Origin: Bufo bufo
Lineage: Eukaryota; Chordata; Amphibia; Anura; Bufonidae
Direction of reading: 5' to 3'
Assembly (NCBI RefSeq): GCF_905171765.1
Contig: NC_053392.1
Coordinates: 341,031,010 to 341,095,009, forward strand
Length of the DNA: 64,000 bases
Positions within the stretch are counted from its first letter, which is position 1; the number at the start of each line of letters is the position of its first letter. Below, piece after piece: positions 33,160 through 45,364 of the stretch. The position numbers and the translations under genes are program-made. The notes beneath the pieces were generated by a model. The model was not told the DNA's origin and did not search any database. It saw nothing but the letters and a program-made list of their open reading frames with translations.

Positions 33160-33408
33160 TCTGCCACTATGATTTTGGACTAATATCTGCTGTCATACAT
33201 GAGTAGTACTGCAAATAATGAGTTCAGTTTGCTACCTTATTTCCCTACAACCCCATGTTCACCCACTGTCATGTCTGTATTTAATAAAGTTCATGCTGCT
33301 CTAGGCACTTTAGTATGCCCCCCCCCCCCCCATTGATGTCCATACAATTCAGACAGCCAAATACTCCCTAGGCTGTCAGCTATACTTCATAACTCCCCCA
33401 TACACAAG
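33160..33408. other. No feature
   Basis: Unassigned sequence with a C run at 33319-33331, between the hAT-type element and the minisatellite. Confidence 0.4.
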
Positions 33409-36400
33409 ATACAGACAATACACCAGAGTCTGCTCCTCCTGTATTATAGCGACCAGATACAGACAATACACCAGAGTCTGCTCCTCCTGTATTATAGCGA
33501 CCAGATACAGACAATACACCAGAGTCTGCTCCTCCTGTATTATAGCGACCAGATACAGACAATACACCAGAGTCTGCTCCTCCTGTATTATAGCGACCAG
33601 ATACAGACAATACACCAGAGTCTGCTCCTCCTGTATTATAGCGACCAGATACAGACAATACACCAGAGTCTGCTCCTCCTGTATTATAGCGACCAGATAC
33701 AGACAATACACCAGAGTCTGCTCCTCCTGTATTATAGCGACCAGATACAGACAATACACCAGAGTCTGCTCCTCCTGTATTATAGCGACCAGATACAGAC
33801 AATACACCAGAGTCTGCTCCTCCTGTATTATAGCGACCAGATACAGACAATACACCAGAGTCTGCTCCTCCTGTATTATAGCGACCAGATGCAGACAATA
33901 CACCAGAGTCTGCTCCTCCTGTATTATAGCGACCAGATGCAGACAATACACCAGAGTCTGCTCCTCCTGTATTATAGCGACCAGATGCAGACAATACACC
34001 AGAGTCTGCTCCTCCTGTATTATAGCGACCAGATGCAGACAATACACCAGAGTCTGCTCCTCCTGTATTATAGCGACCAGATGCAGACAATACACCAGAG
34101 TCTGCTCCTCCTGTATTATAGCGACCAGATGCAGACAATACACCAGAGTCTGCTCCTCCTGTATTATAGCGACCAGATGCAGACAATACACCAGAGTCTG
34201 CTCCTCCTGTATTATAGCGACCAGATACAGACAATACACCAGAGTCTGCTCCTCCTGTATTATAGCGACCAGATACAGACAATACACCAGAGTCTGCTCC
34301 TCCTGTATTATAGCGACCAGATACAGACAATACACCAGAGTCTGCTCCTCCTGTATTATAGCGACCAGATACAGACAATACACCAGAGTCTGCTCCTCCT
34401 GTATTATAGCGACCAGATACAGACAATACACCAGAGTCTGCTTCTCTTGTATTATAGCGACCAGATACAGACAATACACCAGAGTCTGCTCCTCCTGTAT
34501 TATAGCGACCAGATACAGACAATACACAAGAGTCTGCTCCTCCTGTATTATAGCGACCAGATACAGACAATACACCAGAGTCTGCTCCTCCTGTATTATA
34601 GCGACCAGATACAGACAATACACCAGAGTCTGCTCCTCCTGTATTATAGCGACCAGATACAGACAATACACCAGAGTCTGCTCCTCCTGTATTATAGCGA
34701 CCAGATACAGACAATACACCAGAGTCTGCTCCTCCTGTATTATAGCGACCAGATACAGACAATACACCAGAGTCTGCTCCTCCTGTATTATAGCGACCAG
34801 ATACAGACAATACACCAGAGTCTGCTTCTCTTGTATTATAGCGACCAGATACAGACAATACACCAGAGTCTGCTCCTCCTGTATTATAGCGACCAGATAC
34901 AGACAATACACAAGAGTCTGCTCCTCCTGTATTATAGCGACCAGATACAGACAATACACTAGAGTCTGCTCCTCCTGTATTATAGCGACCAGATACAGAC
35001 AATACACAAGAGTCTGCTCCTCCTGTATTATAGCGACCAGATACAGACAATACACCAGAGTCTGCTCCTCCTGTATTATAGCGACCAGATACAGACAATA
35101 CACAAGAGTCTGCTCCTCCTGTATTATAGCGACCAGATACAGACAATACACCAGAGTCTGGTCCTCCTGTATTATAGCGACCAGATACAGACAATACACC
35201 AGAGTCTGCTTCTCCTGTATTATAGCGACCAGATACAGACAATACACCAGAGTCTGCTCCTCCTGTATTATAGCGACCAGATACAGACAATACACAAGAG
35301 TCTGCTCCTCCTGTATTATAGCGACCAGATACAGACAATACACTAGAGTCTGCTCCTCCTGTATTATAGCGACCAGATACAGACAATACACAAGAGTCTG
35401 CTCCTCTTGTATTATAGCGACCAGATGCAGACAATACACCAGAGTCTGCTCCTCTTGTATTATAGCGACCAGATGCAGACAATACACCAGAGTCTGCTCC
35501 TCCTGTATTATAGCGACCAGATGCAGACAATACACCAGAGTCTGCTCCTCCTGTATTATAGCGACCAGATACAGACAATACACCAGAGTCTGCTCCTCTT
35601 GTATTATAGCGACCAGATGCAGACAATACACCAGAGTCTGCTCCTCCTGTATTATAGCGACCAGATACAGACAATACACCAGAGTCTGCTCCTCCTGTAT
35701 TATAGCGACCAGATGCAGACAATACACCAGAGTCTGCTCCTCCTGTATTATAGCGACCAGATACAGACAATACACCAGAGTCTGCTCCTCCTGTATTATA
35801 GCGACCAGATACAGACAATACACCAGAGTCTGCTCCTCCTGTATTATAGCGACCAGATACAGACAATACACCAGAGTCTGCTCCTCTTGTATTATAGCGA
35901 CCAGATACAGACAATACACAAGAGTCTGCTCCTCCTGTATTATAGCGACCAGATACAGACAATACACCAGAGTCTGCTCCTCCTGTATTATAGCGACCAG
36001 ATGCAGACAATACACTAGAGTCTGCTCCTCCTGTATTATAGCGACCAGATACAGACAATACACTAGAGTCTGCTTCTCCTGTATTATAGCGACCAGATAC
36101 AGACAATACACCAGAGTCTGCTCCCCTTGTATTATAGCGACCAGATACAGACAATACACTAGAGTCTGCTTCTCCTGTATTATAGCGACCAGATACAGAC
36201 AATACACCAGAGTCTGCTCCTCCTGTATTATAGCGACCAGATACAGACAATACACCAGAGTCTGCTCCTCCTGTATTATAGCGACCAGATACAGACAATA
36301 CACCAGAGTCTGCTCCTCCTGTATTATAGCGACCAGATACAGACAATACACCAGAGTCTGCTCCTCCTGTATTATAGCGACCAGATACAGACAATACACT

Positions 36401-36851
36401 AGAGTCTGCTTCTCCTGTATTATAGCGACCAGATACAGACAATACACCAGAGTCTGCTCCCCTTGTATTATAGCGACCAGATACAGACAATACACTAGAG
36501 TCTGCTTCTCCTGTATTATAGCGACCAGATACAGACAATACACCAGAGTCTGCTCCTCCTGTATTATAGCGACCAGATACAGACAATACACCAGAGTCTG
36601 CTCCTCCTGTATTATAGCGACCAGATACAGACAATACACCAGAGTCTGCTCCTCCTGTATTATAGCGACCAGATGCAGACAATACACAAGAGTCTGCTTC
36701 TCCTGTATTATAGCGACCAGATACAGACAATACACCAGAGTCTGCTCCTCCTGTATTATAGCGACCAGATACAGACAATACACCAGAGTCTGCTCCTCCT
36801 GTATTATAGCGACCAGATGCAGACAATACACAAGAGTCTGCTTCTCCTGTA
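33409..36851 (+). repeat. 48-bp minisatellite array, main block (about 72 units)
   Basis: The unit runs GACCAGATACAGACAATACA, then CCAGAGTCTGCTCCTCCTGT, then ATTATAGC. Variation is concentrated at a few sites: GATA/GATG, CACC/CACA/CACT before AGAG, and CTCC/CTTC and CCTG/CTTG/CCTT in the C-T run. Groups of variants recur at 7- or 8-unit spacing, so the array grew by block duplication. Because 48 is 3 x 16, several frames stay open over 1,000 codons on both strands. I do not consider them genes. Confidence 0.97.
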
Positions 36852-37428
36852 TGTGGGGATTCGCTCTGGTAGGCAGGGTAAGCGGACGCAGTACAGAGGC
36901 AAAAACAAGGTTGTAAATCAAAGTTCAGTGTTTATTCTCACACAGAAAGAAAACAAGCCAAAAGTAAGTGTTCATTTTTTGGTGCCTGTTCACACCACAC
37001 AAAGTTCACAGTGCAAAAAGACTTCACCTGGTCAGCAGACGATTTTCACCCACAGTCCGCAGCAGGCTTTAGAGGCCTGTTTCCCCAGCCTATGGCTCTC
37101 ACAAATAAATGCCTCAGTGTCTCAAACCACAGACTCCTCAGCTCCTCTGCCATGGAGGATAATCCACACCCAGCTGAGCTGCTGGCTGGGTTTTTAAACC
37201 CCAGCCCAAAACCTGGCCTGGACGTGGGGAACAGCCACCCACCCTGCTCTTTGGCTGCTCCCAATAAGAACCGGCCCGGATCGGCTTTTCAGCCACACTA
37301 AGAATAAACAGTGTCAGCAAGCACTAGCTGCGGCTGGCACATAAAATAACCGGTTCTTATCTCACCGAGGCCAGGAACCTCGGTGACACGTACCTTCCGT
37401 CAATGACGGACCCTTGCGCCTTCCTACA
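36852..37428 (-). repeat. Solo LTR of the Gmr1-like family in the minisatellite
   Basis: It starts TGTGGGGATTCGCTCTGG and ends CCTTCCTACA (TG...CA, 577 bp). It is flanked by the 4-bp duplication TGTA at 36848-36851 and 37429-37432. Removing it joins CTCC-TGTA-TTATAGCG, a normal repeat unit. It matches the LTR at 4296-4691. An AATAAA on the minus strand lies near 36930. It is a product of recombination between the two LTRs of a full insertion. Confidence 0.92.
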
Positions 37429-37493
37429 TGTATTATAGCGACCAGATACAGACAATACACCAGAGTCTGCTCCTCCTGTATTATAGCGACCAG
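37429..37493 (+). repeat. 48-bp minisatellite, remainder after the solo LTR
   Basis: It completes the interrupted unit and adds about one more before breaking at GACCAGAT, where the DIRS element begins. Confidence 0.95.
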
Positions 37494-37632
37494 ATCAGCC
37501 GCCGGGTGATGACGTCAGACGCCTAGGGGGTGTGGCCTAGCATCTTGGCCTCATGCGGCCGGGCTTGTCCAGCGTTTAAAAGAGGCAATTCCGGTCCCAT
37601 CATGGCGCCCCAGCGTTTTCACCCTGCCTGCA

Positions 37633-38030
37633 GTGTCTGGCGTTCTGTGGACGGGAACTGGAAGCATGAGAGCCCCTACCACCACTGGCTCCGGATCTGA
37701 GCCCCCCACTACTCTGGGTTCTGTGAGTAGCCCGACTCAGTCACCCTCCTTATGTTATACTTACCCTGTAGTGGTTAACCCTGCTCTCCCATGTATGTTG
37801 CAGGGAGAAAAGGAGTCTTCCTCTTCTGCCGAGGTTAAACCCAGTAAGTGTGGTCTCTGTTCCAAACGTCTACCTTCCTCTGGGTCTAAACCTTGATGCA
37901 AGGAGTGTACCGCATCTGTTGTCAAGTCTGAATCATCTAGTCTGCTGGAAGATATCAAGTCCATAGTTAGAGTGGAAGTTCAATCTGCCCTCCCCATAGA
38001 CTGGGTTCTTCTAGAGATCTTATGTATATG
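37633..38030 (+). pseudogene. DIRS gag-like protein (short, broken)
   Basis: A frame from 37633 carries two Cys pairs (KCGLCSKRLP, then after a TGA, CKECTASV), followed by SSSLLEDIKSIVRVEV. This Cys arrangement is usual in DIRS gag-like proteins. A stop at 37894-37896 and deletions before 38087 destroy it. Confidence 0.65.
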
Positions 38031-38828
38031 GAAAGTGATTCAGATTCTGTGAATCCTGAGCTATCTCTAAAGATCTCAAGAATCCGATGAAGATAACGAA
38101 TATAAAAAAATTCTTGGGAGCAAGCTATCACAGACCCGTATATAATCATTATTGTAAAAAACAGTTATGCTATAGAGTTGGCTTCTCTTCCCCCACAGAA
38201 ATTCATGATCACCCAACTTCCCTGGCCTCAGGGATCTTCCTTGTCCGAGGGCATAGGGGAACTATTATACCTAGGGGCAATAGAAACTGTTCCCAACAGG
38301 GAAATAGGAAAGGATCACTATTCCCCATTGTTCCTAGTTCAGAAATCGAACGGCAAATTCCGGACTATTATAAATCTGAAGTCACTAAACAGACACATAA
38401 CTTATCGCAAGTTCAAAATGGAAACTGTCAGATCCGCCGTGAAGCTCATCAAAAAGGGGGCTATGATGGCCACAATAGACCTCAGGGACGCTTATTTTCA
38501 TGTTCCAATCCATCCCCTATCCAGAAAATATCTGAGGTTTGCAGTGAAGCTGGAAGAGAAGATTCATCACTTTCAATTCAACTGTCTCCCCTTCCGAATA
38601 TTTTCTGCTCATCGTATCTTCTCCAAGATCATGGCAGAAGTAGTGGCCTCCCTATAGCCAAAAGGGAATATTGATTATTCCATATCTGGACAATCTGTTA
38701 GTTATAGCAGAAGCGTCGGATCTCCTACAAGCTCATCTTCAGGTGATCCTCTCTCAACTTCAGAACCTAGGCTGGATAGTCAACTGGGAGAAATCCAATC
38801 TTATCCCAAACCATCAAAGGCTATTTCT

Positions 38829-40523
38829 GTTCAGTTTTTACAAAGGAAAATGAAGGAGAAGGACCTCAGTTAGGAAAGAAGACTAATGAATCTTTTGATG
38901 CATGTGTCTTTACAGAGGAAGAGGTTCTAAGTCAGCTGTCTAAAATTAATACAAATAAGTCACAGGGGCCTGATGGGATACACCCAAAGCTATTAAAAGA
39001 GCTCAGCGTTGAACTAGCAAAACCATTAACAGATTTATTTAACCAATCGCTGGCAACAGGAGTCGTCCCAGAAGATTGGAAATTAGCAAATGTTGTGCCC
39101 ATTCATAAGAAAGGTAGTAGGGAGGAATCGGGCAACTATAGGCCAGTAAGCCTGACATCAATAGTGGGGAAATTAATGGAAACCATACTTAAGGAGAGGA
39201 TTGTGGAACATCTAAAATCCCATGGATTGAAAGATGAAAAACAGCATGGGTTTACTTCAGGGAGATCATGTCAAACTAATCTTATTGATTTTTTCGATTG
39301 GGTGACTAAAATAATAGATGGAGGAGGTGCAGTAGACATCGCTTATCTAGACTTTAGTAAGGCTTTTGATACTGTCCCACATAGAAAGCTTATCAATAAA
39401 GTGCAGTCTTTGGGCTTGGACTCCCATATTGTTGAATGGATTAGGCAGTGGCTGAGGGACAGGCAACAGAGGGTTGTAGTCAATGGAGTATATTCAGACC
39501 AAGGTCTTGTTACCAGTGGGGTACCTCAGGGATCTGTTCTGGGACCCATATTGTTTAATATCTTTATCAGCGAAATTGCAGAAGGCCTCGATGGTAAGGT
39601 GTGTCTTTTTGCTGATGACACAAAGATTTGTAACAGGGTTGATGTTCCTGGAGGGATACACCAAATGGAAAAGGACTTAGGAAAACTAGAGGAATGGTCA
39701 AAAATATGGCAACTAAAATTTAATGTTGATAAGTGCAAGATAATGCACCTGGGCCGTAAAAACCCAAGAGCAGAATATAAAATCAGTGATACAGTCCTAA
39801 CCTCAGTATCTGAGGAAAGGGATTTAGGGGTCATTATTTCAGAAGACTTAAAGGCAGGCAGACAATGTCATAGAGCAGCAGGAAATGCTAGCAGAATGCT
39901 TGGGTGTATAGGGAGAGGCATTACTAGTAGAAAGAGGGAGGTGCTCATGCCGCTCTACAGAGCACTAGTGAGACCTCATTTGGAGTATTGTGCTCAGTAC
40001 TGGAGACCATATCTCCAGAAGGATATTGATACTTTGGAGAGAGTTCAGAGAAGAGCTACTAAACTGGTACATGGATTGCAGGATAAAACTTACCAGGAAA
40101 GATTAAAGGACCTTAACATGTATAGCTTGGAAGAAAGAAGAGACAGAGGGGATATGATAGAAACTTTTAAATACATAAAGGGAATCAACAAAGTAAAAGA
40201 GGAGAGAATATTTAAAAGAAGAAAAACTGCTACAAGAGGACATAGTTTTAAATTAGAGGGGCAAAGGTTTAAAAGTAATATCAGGAAGTATTACTTTACT
40301 GAGAGAGTAGTGGATGCATGGAATAGCCTTCCTGCAGAAGTGGTAGCTGCAAATACAGTGGAGGAGTTTAAGCATGCATGGGATAGGCATAAGGCCATCC
40401 TTCATATAAGATAGGGCCAGGGGCTATCCATAGTATTTAGTATATTGGGCAGACTGGATGGGCCAAATGGTTCTTATCTGCCGACACATTCTATGTTTCT
40501 ATGTTTCTATGTTTCTATTTTAA
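38829..40523 (+). mobile_element. CR1-like LINE, 5'-truncated, inside DIRS
   Basis: It enters in mid RT and ends with the 3'-terminal repeat TCTATGTTTC (three copies at 40491-40517). The 3' untranslated region contains GACTGGATGGGCCAAATGG, a common feature of this group. The DIRS frame is restored exactly around it (L-F-L / G-I-L-L). No clear target duplication is seen, as is common for CR1. Confidence 0.88.
38830..40414 (+). CDS. LINE reverse transcriptase, open but 5'-truncated
   Basis: One frame is open from the insertion point to TAG at 40412-40414, about 527 residues with no stop. It reads TNKSQGPDGIHPKLLKEL, then NYRPVSLTS, the A motif IAYLDFSKAFDTVPHRK, B motif SGVPQGSVLGPILFNIFI, C motif VCLFADDTKI with both Asp, and the thumb region to RHKAILHIR. 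The endonuclease domain is missing. It belongs to the CR1/L2/Rex1 side of the Jockey superfamily. The first Met of the frame is at 39095, but translation from a native start is impossible. Its intactness suggests a young insertion. Confidence 0.9.
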
Positions 40524-41698
40524 GGCATCCTCCTGGATTCTGTCCTCCAAAAATACTTTCTTCCATCCCTGAAGATCCAGGACCTGAAGTTAGGGATCCA
40601 ACAATTCTTAAAAAAAAAAACTTTTGTTCAATCAGAAAAGCCATGAAGATTTTAGGTCGCCTATCTTCTTATATTCCAGCAGTCGCCTGGGCCCATTCCA
40701 CATGAGGCCTCTACAGGACCTCATTCTCAGGAAATGGAACAGATCTCAACTAACCCTAGACCAGAGGATGTCCATAACCAAAGAGGTAAGGACCTCCCTA
40801 CAGTGGTGGCTCAGAGACAAGAATCTGGAGTCAGGAGTCTCTTGGAACCAGGAGGAGGTGCTGTCATTGACAACGGACGCCAGTTCCTGGGGCTGGGATG
40901 CCCTTACTGCCACAAGTTCCTTTCAGGGGACTTGGTCTGAAGCTCAGAGAAGGATGTCATCCAACTACAGTGAACTTCGGCTATATGGGAAGACCTCAAA
41001 GCAACTCAGAGACAGTCCAAGAACTGTCATGTACTAGTTCACTTGGACAATTCTACAGCTGTAGCCTTTATCCAACATCAGGGGGGTACAAGGCATGGTC
41101 ACCTTCAGAATCTCTCAAAATAAATTTTTCTATGGGCAGAGATGAACCTGAGGTCTCTGGCTGTGGTACACTTGAAGGGTTCTCTCAATCTTCAGGCGGA
41201 CTTTCTCAGTCATCAGAGACTGGATCCAGGCGAGTGGTCCCTATCCCAGTTGGCTTTTCAGAGGATCCAAGATCAATGGGGCAATCCGAGTCTAGATCTG
41301 TTTGCCTCAGTAAGAAACCACAAAGTACCGCATTTCTTCTTGCTCAATCCAAGAGATCCCTGTGTGGCAGTAGACGCCTTCACTCAGAACTGGACATCGG
41401 GATTGGTTTATGCCTTCCCCCCAATTCCAATGACCCCCAATTTCTTCAGAAATTCCAATCCGAAGGTTGTGTCCTAATCCTGGTCGTCCGCTTCTGGCAC
41501 AGAAGGGGCTGGTTTGGTCTCTTGAAATCCCTCAGCTAGGAGGATCCAATCCTGTTCTCCCCGAGGGAAGATCTCCTAATGCAGGGTCCAATCTATCATC
41601 CAAACCCCAGTCTTCTCAAGCTGTCAGCCTGTTTACTGAGCAATCCATCCTCTTAGGTTTAGATCTATCGCAGAGCGTTTTAAAGAAAGTCTAATACC

Positions 41699-42670
41699 TC
41701 AAAGGCATATCTTAAGGTTTGGAAGAAATTTGCACCCTGGAGTGGTGTTAGGTTTAACCAATCTGACCCCAATATCCCTCTAATCCTGGAATTTCTCCAG
41801 GACGGGTTGGATATGTGTCTCTCCCCAAATACCCTTAAGGTACATGTTTATGAGGTTCCTTGGGTTTCTAGGTTTTTAAAAGCGGCTGCTAAATTGAAAT
41901 CCAGAGTTAAAAATATGGTCGCTCCATGTAACCTGAATACTGTTCTTACAGGTTTGTCAGATTCCCCATTTGAGCCTCTACACTCCCTGACTATTAAGTG
42001 GCTTACCCTTAAGACCATTTTCTTAGTAGCAATATCCTCTGCGAGAAGAGTTTGTGAGCTTCAGGCTTTATCTATCCAAGAGCCTTTCCTCACAGTGTTT
42101 GAAGACAAGCTCATATTCAAGTTTCACGTAGATCTCAATTTTCTCCCCAAGGTGGTCTCTACTTTTCACAGGTCACAAAACATTGTTATTCACTCATTTT
42201 GCGCCAACCCCGAAAACGAGCAGGAAGCAAAGTTTCATAATTTAGATGTTAGAAGAATTGTACTTCATTATCTAAATTCCACCAAAGATTGGAGGATAGA
42301 TAAAAACTTATTTATTCAGTTTTCTGGCCTGAATAAAGATAAAAAGGCAGCAAAGAGCTCTATATCCCGCTGGATTAGGTGTGCCATTTCTGAAGCCTAT
42401 AAAGCCACCAGTAAGGAGGCTCCTCCGTCCCTCAAAGACCATTCTGTAAGATCCGTGTCTACTTCCTGGGCCGAGAGAGCCTCTGCGTCTCTAGAACAAA
42501 TTTGCAAAGCGGCCACTTGGAAGAGGGCTCACACCTTCACCAAGCATTATAGGGTTGATGTATTTGCCAATGATGGCCTTTGGACGCAAGGTCCTAGGTG
42601 CTGTTGTGCCCCCCCAGTATACTTTGTTAGTTCTCAGTGTGTGCTGTCATGGAGACGACTGGGGAAATGA
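41699..42670 (+). pseudogene. DIRS tyrosine recombinase
   Basis: The frame from about 41699 (SKAYLKVWKKFAPWSG) gives the core-binding N-terminal part, with a possible start at 41807. Catalytic residues of tyrosine recombinases are visible: Arg in SSARRVCELQALS, His-x-x-Arg in KDHSVRSVSTSWAE, and the nucleophile Tyr in FTKHYRVDVFA. The end is GLWTQGPRCCCAPP. No stop interrupts the region from 41699 to 42670, so it could still fold, though the element is otherwise dead. Confidence 0.88.
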
Positions 42671-42722
42671 TTACTACACTCACCGGTAATCTGGTTTCCT
42701 GGAAGTCTCCATGACAGCACAT
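42632..42722. repeat. DIRS inverted repeat block, left of the Tc1
   Basis: TGTGCTGTCATGGAGAC and its complement GTCTCCATGACAGCACA face each other over 60 bp, with CACTCACCGGTAATC between. A further inverted copy lies at 45512-45565. Such arrays belong to the termini and internal complementary region of DIRS elements. Confidence 0.75.
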
Positions 42723-43037
42723 ACGGTTGCAAGAAAAAGTATGTGAACCCTTTGAAATGATATGGATTTCTGCACAAATTGGTCATAAAATGTGATCTGA
42801 TTTTCATCTAAGTCACGACAATAGACAATCACAGTCTGCTTACTTAAACTAATAACACACAAAAAATTTTATGTTACCATGTTTTTACTGAACACACCAT
42901 GTAAACATTCACAGTGCAGGTGGAAAAAGTATGTGAACCCCTAGACTAATGACATCTCCAAGAGCTAATTGGAGTGAGGTGTCAGCCAACTGGAGTCCAA
43001 TCAATGAGATTGGAGGTGTTGGTTACAGCTGCCCTTC

Positions 43038-44033
43038 TGTCACGGCTGAGAGTGGGGGAAACCCCCCGCCGTGCGATGTTAAAGGGATAATGGGAAGCTG
43101 CTAGGCCAGGACAGGAATCAGGGAGCAGGTCACCTCCTAATGCGTCCCTAACTCTGACCCTGACCCTGACTCCTAACCCTATGAGCCAACCCAGATGGTA
43201 GGAGGGATCATACTCCGGAACCTCGGGTCCCTACTAACCCTCAGTAAATCCCTGGACTAAGAGCAGGGTAAGACAACCTGTTCCTCCTAGACACGGACGA
43301 ACAGGAGTCTCACTGGGCAAGCTGCAAGGAAAGGGGAACATATACAGCATATGGCAATGGCAGGTAAGTGAAACTAGTACCACACCTAGCTGCCACAGAC
43401 ACACAGCCTGGAACCCGTGCACAAGTGCTGATGTCCACACCAACATAAAAGGACACAGCACACACCACACATCACACAGGAACCCAGGAAACCATAGCTG
43501 CAAAAGGTGAGACACCACAAGAACATAAAGTTAACATCTTAACATATTCTTAACATCTTAACGTCTATGACCACAAGGGTGGCCCTCACTGGATAGATGG
43601 CATAAGAAGACCAGGAAGGTGACTCCAGCATACAGCATGGCTGGAGTACCCCCCTGCTTCAGGCAACCAGCAGAAGCTAAATAGCCGAAGTAGCCACACC
43701 CAAACAGACACACACTAGGAAGGGAGTTAACCCTTCCAACACCAGACAAGGTAAGGTAGCCACTTAAAGTGGAAGTGCACATACAACTTAATCCCGTGCA
43801 TACCAAACAAAGAAAGTACACACATACAAACACATGTGTGCAACCGCATGCATAGACAGCGTACCGCCTAGCAACCAGCTCAGGCTGCTCCACTGCCCAC
43901 AACCTCATGTTGCCAACGGCAACCACACGTGAGGCAACATACTAACAGCCCTCACCTGTGGTTGACGACAAGAGCAGACCGCGGGCAACTGCATGCGGCT
44001 CAAGGAGTCGCGACCATGACCATGGTTGTGACA
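43038..44033 (+). repeat. Solo-LTR-like repeat (TGTCACGGCTGAG...GTGACA), copy 1
   Basis: It starts TGTCACGGCTGAG and ends GGTTGTGACA, 996 bp. The 5-bp flanks CCTTC and CCTAC differ by one base. It is similar over its full length to 60227-61210 in the same orientation. Tc1 text resumes on both sides, so it is an insertion. The TG...CA ends and the 5-bp duplication point to a solo LTR, but no internal element is present to prove it. Confidence 0.7.
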
Positions 44034-44094
44034 CCTACCCTATAAAAAACACTAACCAGTTCTGGGTTTGCTTTTCACAAGAAGCATTGCCTGA

Positions 44095-45125
44095 TGTGAA
44101 TGATGCCTCACACAAAAGAGCTCTAAGAAGACCTACGATTAAGAATTGTTGACTTGCATAAAGCTGGAAAGGGTTATAAAAATATCTCCAAAAGCCTTGC
44201 TGTTCATCACTCCACGGTAAGACAAATTGTCTATAAATGGAGAAAGTTCAGCACTGCTGCTACTCTCCCTAGGAGTGGCAATCCTGTAAAGATGACTGCA
44301 AGAGCACAGCGCAGTCTGCTAAATGAGGTGAAGAAGAATCCTAGAGTGTCAGCTAAAGACTTACAAAAGTCTCTGGCATATGCTAACATCCCTGTTAGCG
44401 AATCTACGATACGTAAAACACTAAACAAGAATGGATTTCATGGGAGGATACCACAGAGGAAGCCACTGCTGTCCAAAAAAAACATTGCTGCACGTTTACA
44501 GTTTGCACAAGAGCACCTGGATGTTCCACAGAGGTACTGGCAAAATATTCTGTGGACAGATGAAACCAAAGTTGAGTTGTTTGGAAGAAACACACAACAC
44601 TATGTGTGAAAAAGAGGCACAGCACACCAACATCAAAACCTCATCCCAACTGTGAAGTATGGTGGTGGGGGCATCATGGTTTGGGGCTGCTTTGCTGCGT
44701 CAGGGCCTGGACGGATTGCTATCATCGAAGGAAAAATGAATTCCCAAGTTTATCAAGACATTTTTTAGGAGAACTTAAGGCCATCTGTCCACCAGCTGAA
44801 GCTCAACAGAAGATGGGTGTTGCAACAGGACAATGACACAAAGCATAGAAGTAAATCAACAACAGAATGGCTTAATCAGAAGAAAATACGCCTTCTGGAG
44901 TGGCCCAGTCAGAGTCCTGGCCTCAACACGATTGAGATACGCCTGTGGCATGACCTCATGAAAGCGATTCACACCAGACATCCCAAGAATATTGCTGAAC
45001 TGAAACAGTTCTGTAAAGAGGAATGGTCAAGAATTACTTCTGACCGTTGTGCACGTCTGATCTGCAACTACAGGAAACGTTTGGTTGAAGTTATTGCTGC
45101 CAAAGGAGGTTCAACCAGTTATTAA
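44095..45125 (+). pseudogene. Tc1 transposase (transposon E)
   Basis: It begins near the ATG at 44098 and shifts frame by 44154 ([20 protein letters not shown], the HTH part). Catalytic residues are D in LWTDETKVELF and D in LQQDNDTKHRS. The third motif reads SPGLNTIE, with Glu kept but the preceding NPIE altered. Stops occur at 44608 and near 44767. It ends GGSTSY before TAA. Confidence 0.9.
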
Positions 45126-45364
45126 ATCCAAGGATTTACATACTTTTTCCACCTACACTGTGAATGTTTACATGGTGTGTTCAATAAAAACATGGTAACA
45201 TTTAATTCTTTGTGTGTTATTAGTTTAAGCAGACTGTGATTGTCTATTGTTGTGACTTATTGTTGTGTCTATTGTTGTGACTTAGATCAGATCACATTTT
45301 ATGACCAATTTGTGCAGAAATCCATATCATTCCAAAGGGTTCATATACTTTCTCTTGCAACTGT

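Larger units (their letters stand above)
38087..41540 (+). pseudogene. DIRS reverse transcriptase and RNase H, split by a LINE
   Basis: The RT part (38178-38657) has LVQKSNGKFRTIINLKSLN, the A motif ATIDLRDAYFHVPIH and a B-like motif LPFRIFSAHRIFSK. The C motif at 38674-38700 reads IPYLDNLL, with Asn in place of the second catalytic Asp. The text stops at HQRLFL (38829), resumes at GILLDSVLQ (40524), and reaches RNase H (LSLTTDASSWGWDALT; SSNYSELR near 40960). The conserved DIRS segment NPSLDLFASVRNHK follows near 41281-41330. Stops and frame changes are present. Confidence 0.88.
42724..45363 (+). mobile_element. Tc1-like transposon E
   Basis: It is flanked by TA at 42722-42723 and 45364-45365. 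The ends CGGTTGCAAGAAAAAGTATG and the complement of CTTTCTCTTGCAACTG are inverted. Inner direct repeats of AAAAAGTATGTGAACCC at 42735 and 42927 give an IR/DR structure. It is inserted in the 3' terminus of the DIRS element and itself contains the LTR-like repeat at 43038-44033. Confidence 0.92.

Noticed and set aside
33409..36851. Possible CRISPR-like array because of regular short repeats
   Set aside because: There are no unique spacers. The whole 48-bp unit repeats, and the context is vertebrate mobile DNA.
33376..36921. Open frames of 1,181 and 1,148 codons on the minus strand, and 357, 203 and 174 codons on the plus strand
   Set aside because: They are readings of the 48-bp minisatellite, whose length is a multiple of three. 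Several frames are open at once on both strands, with no domain, no start context and a solo LTR at one end.
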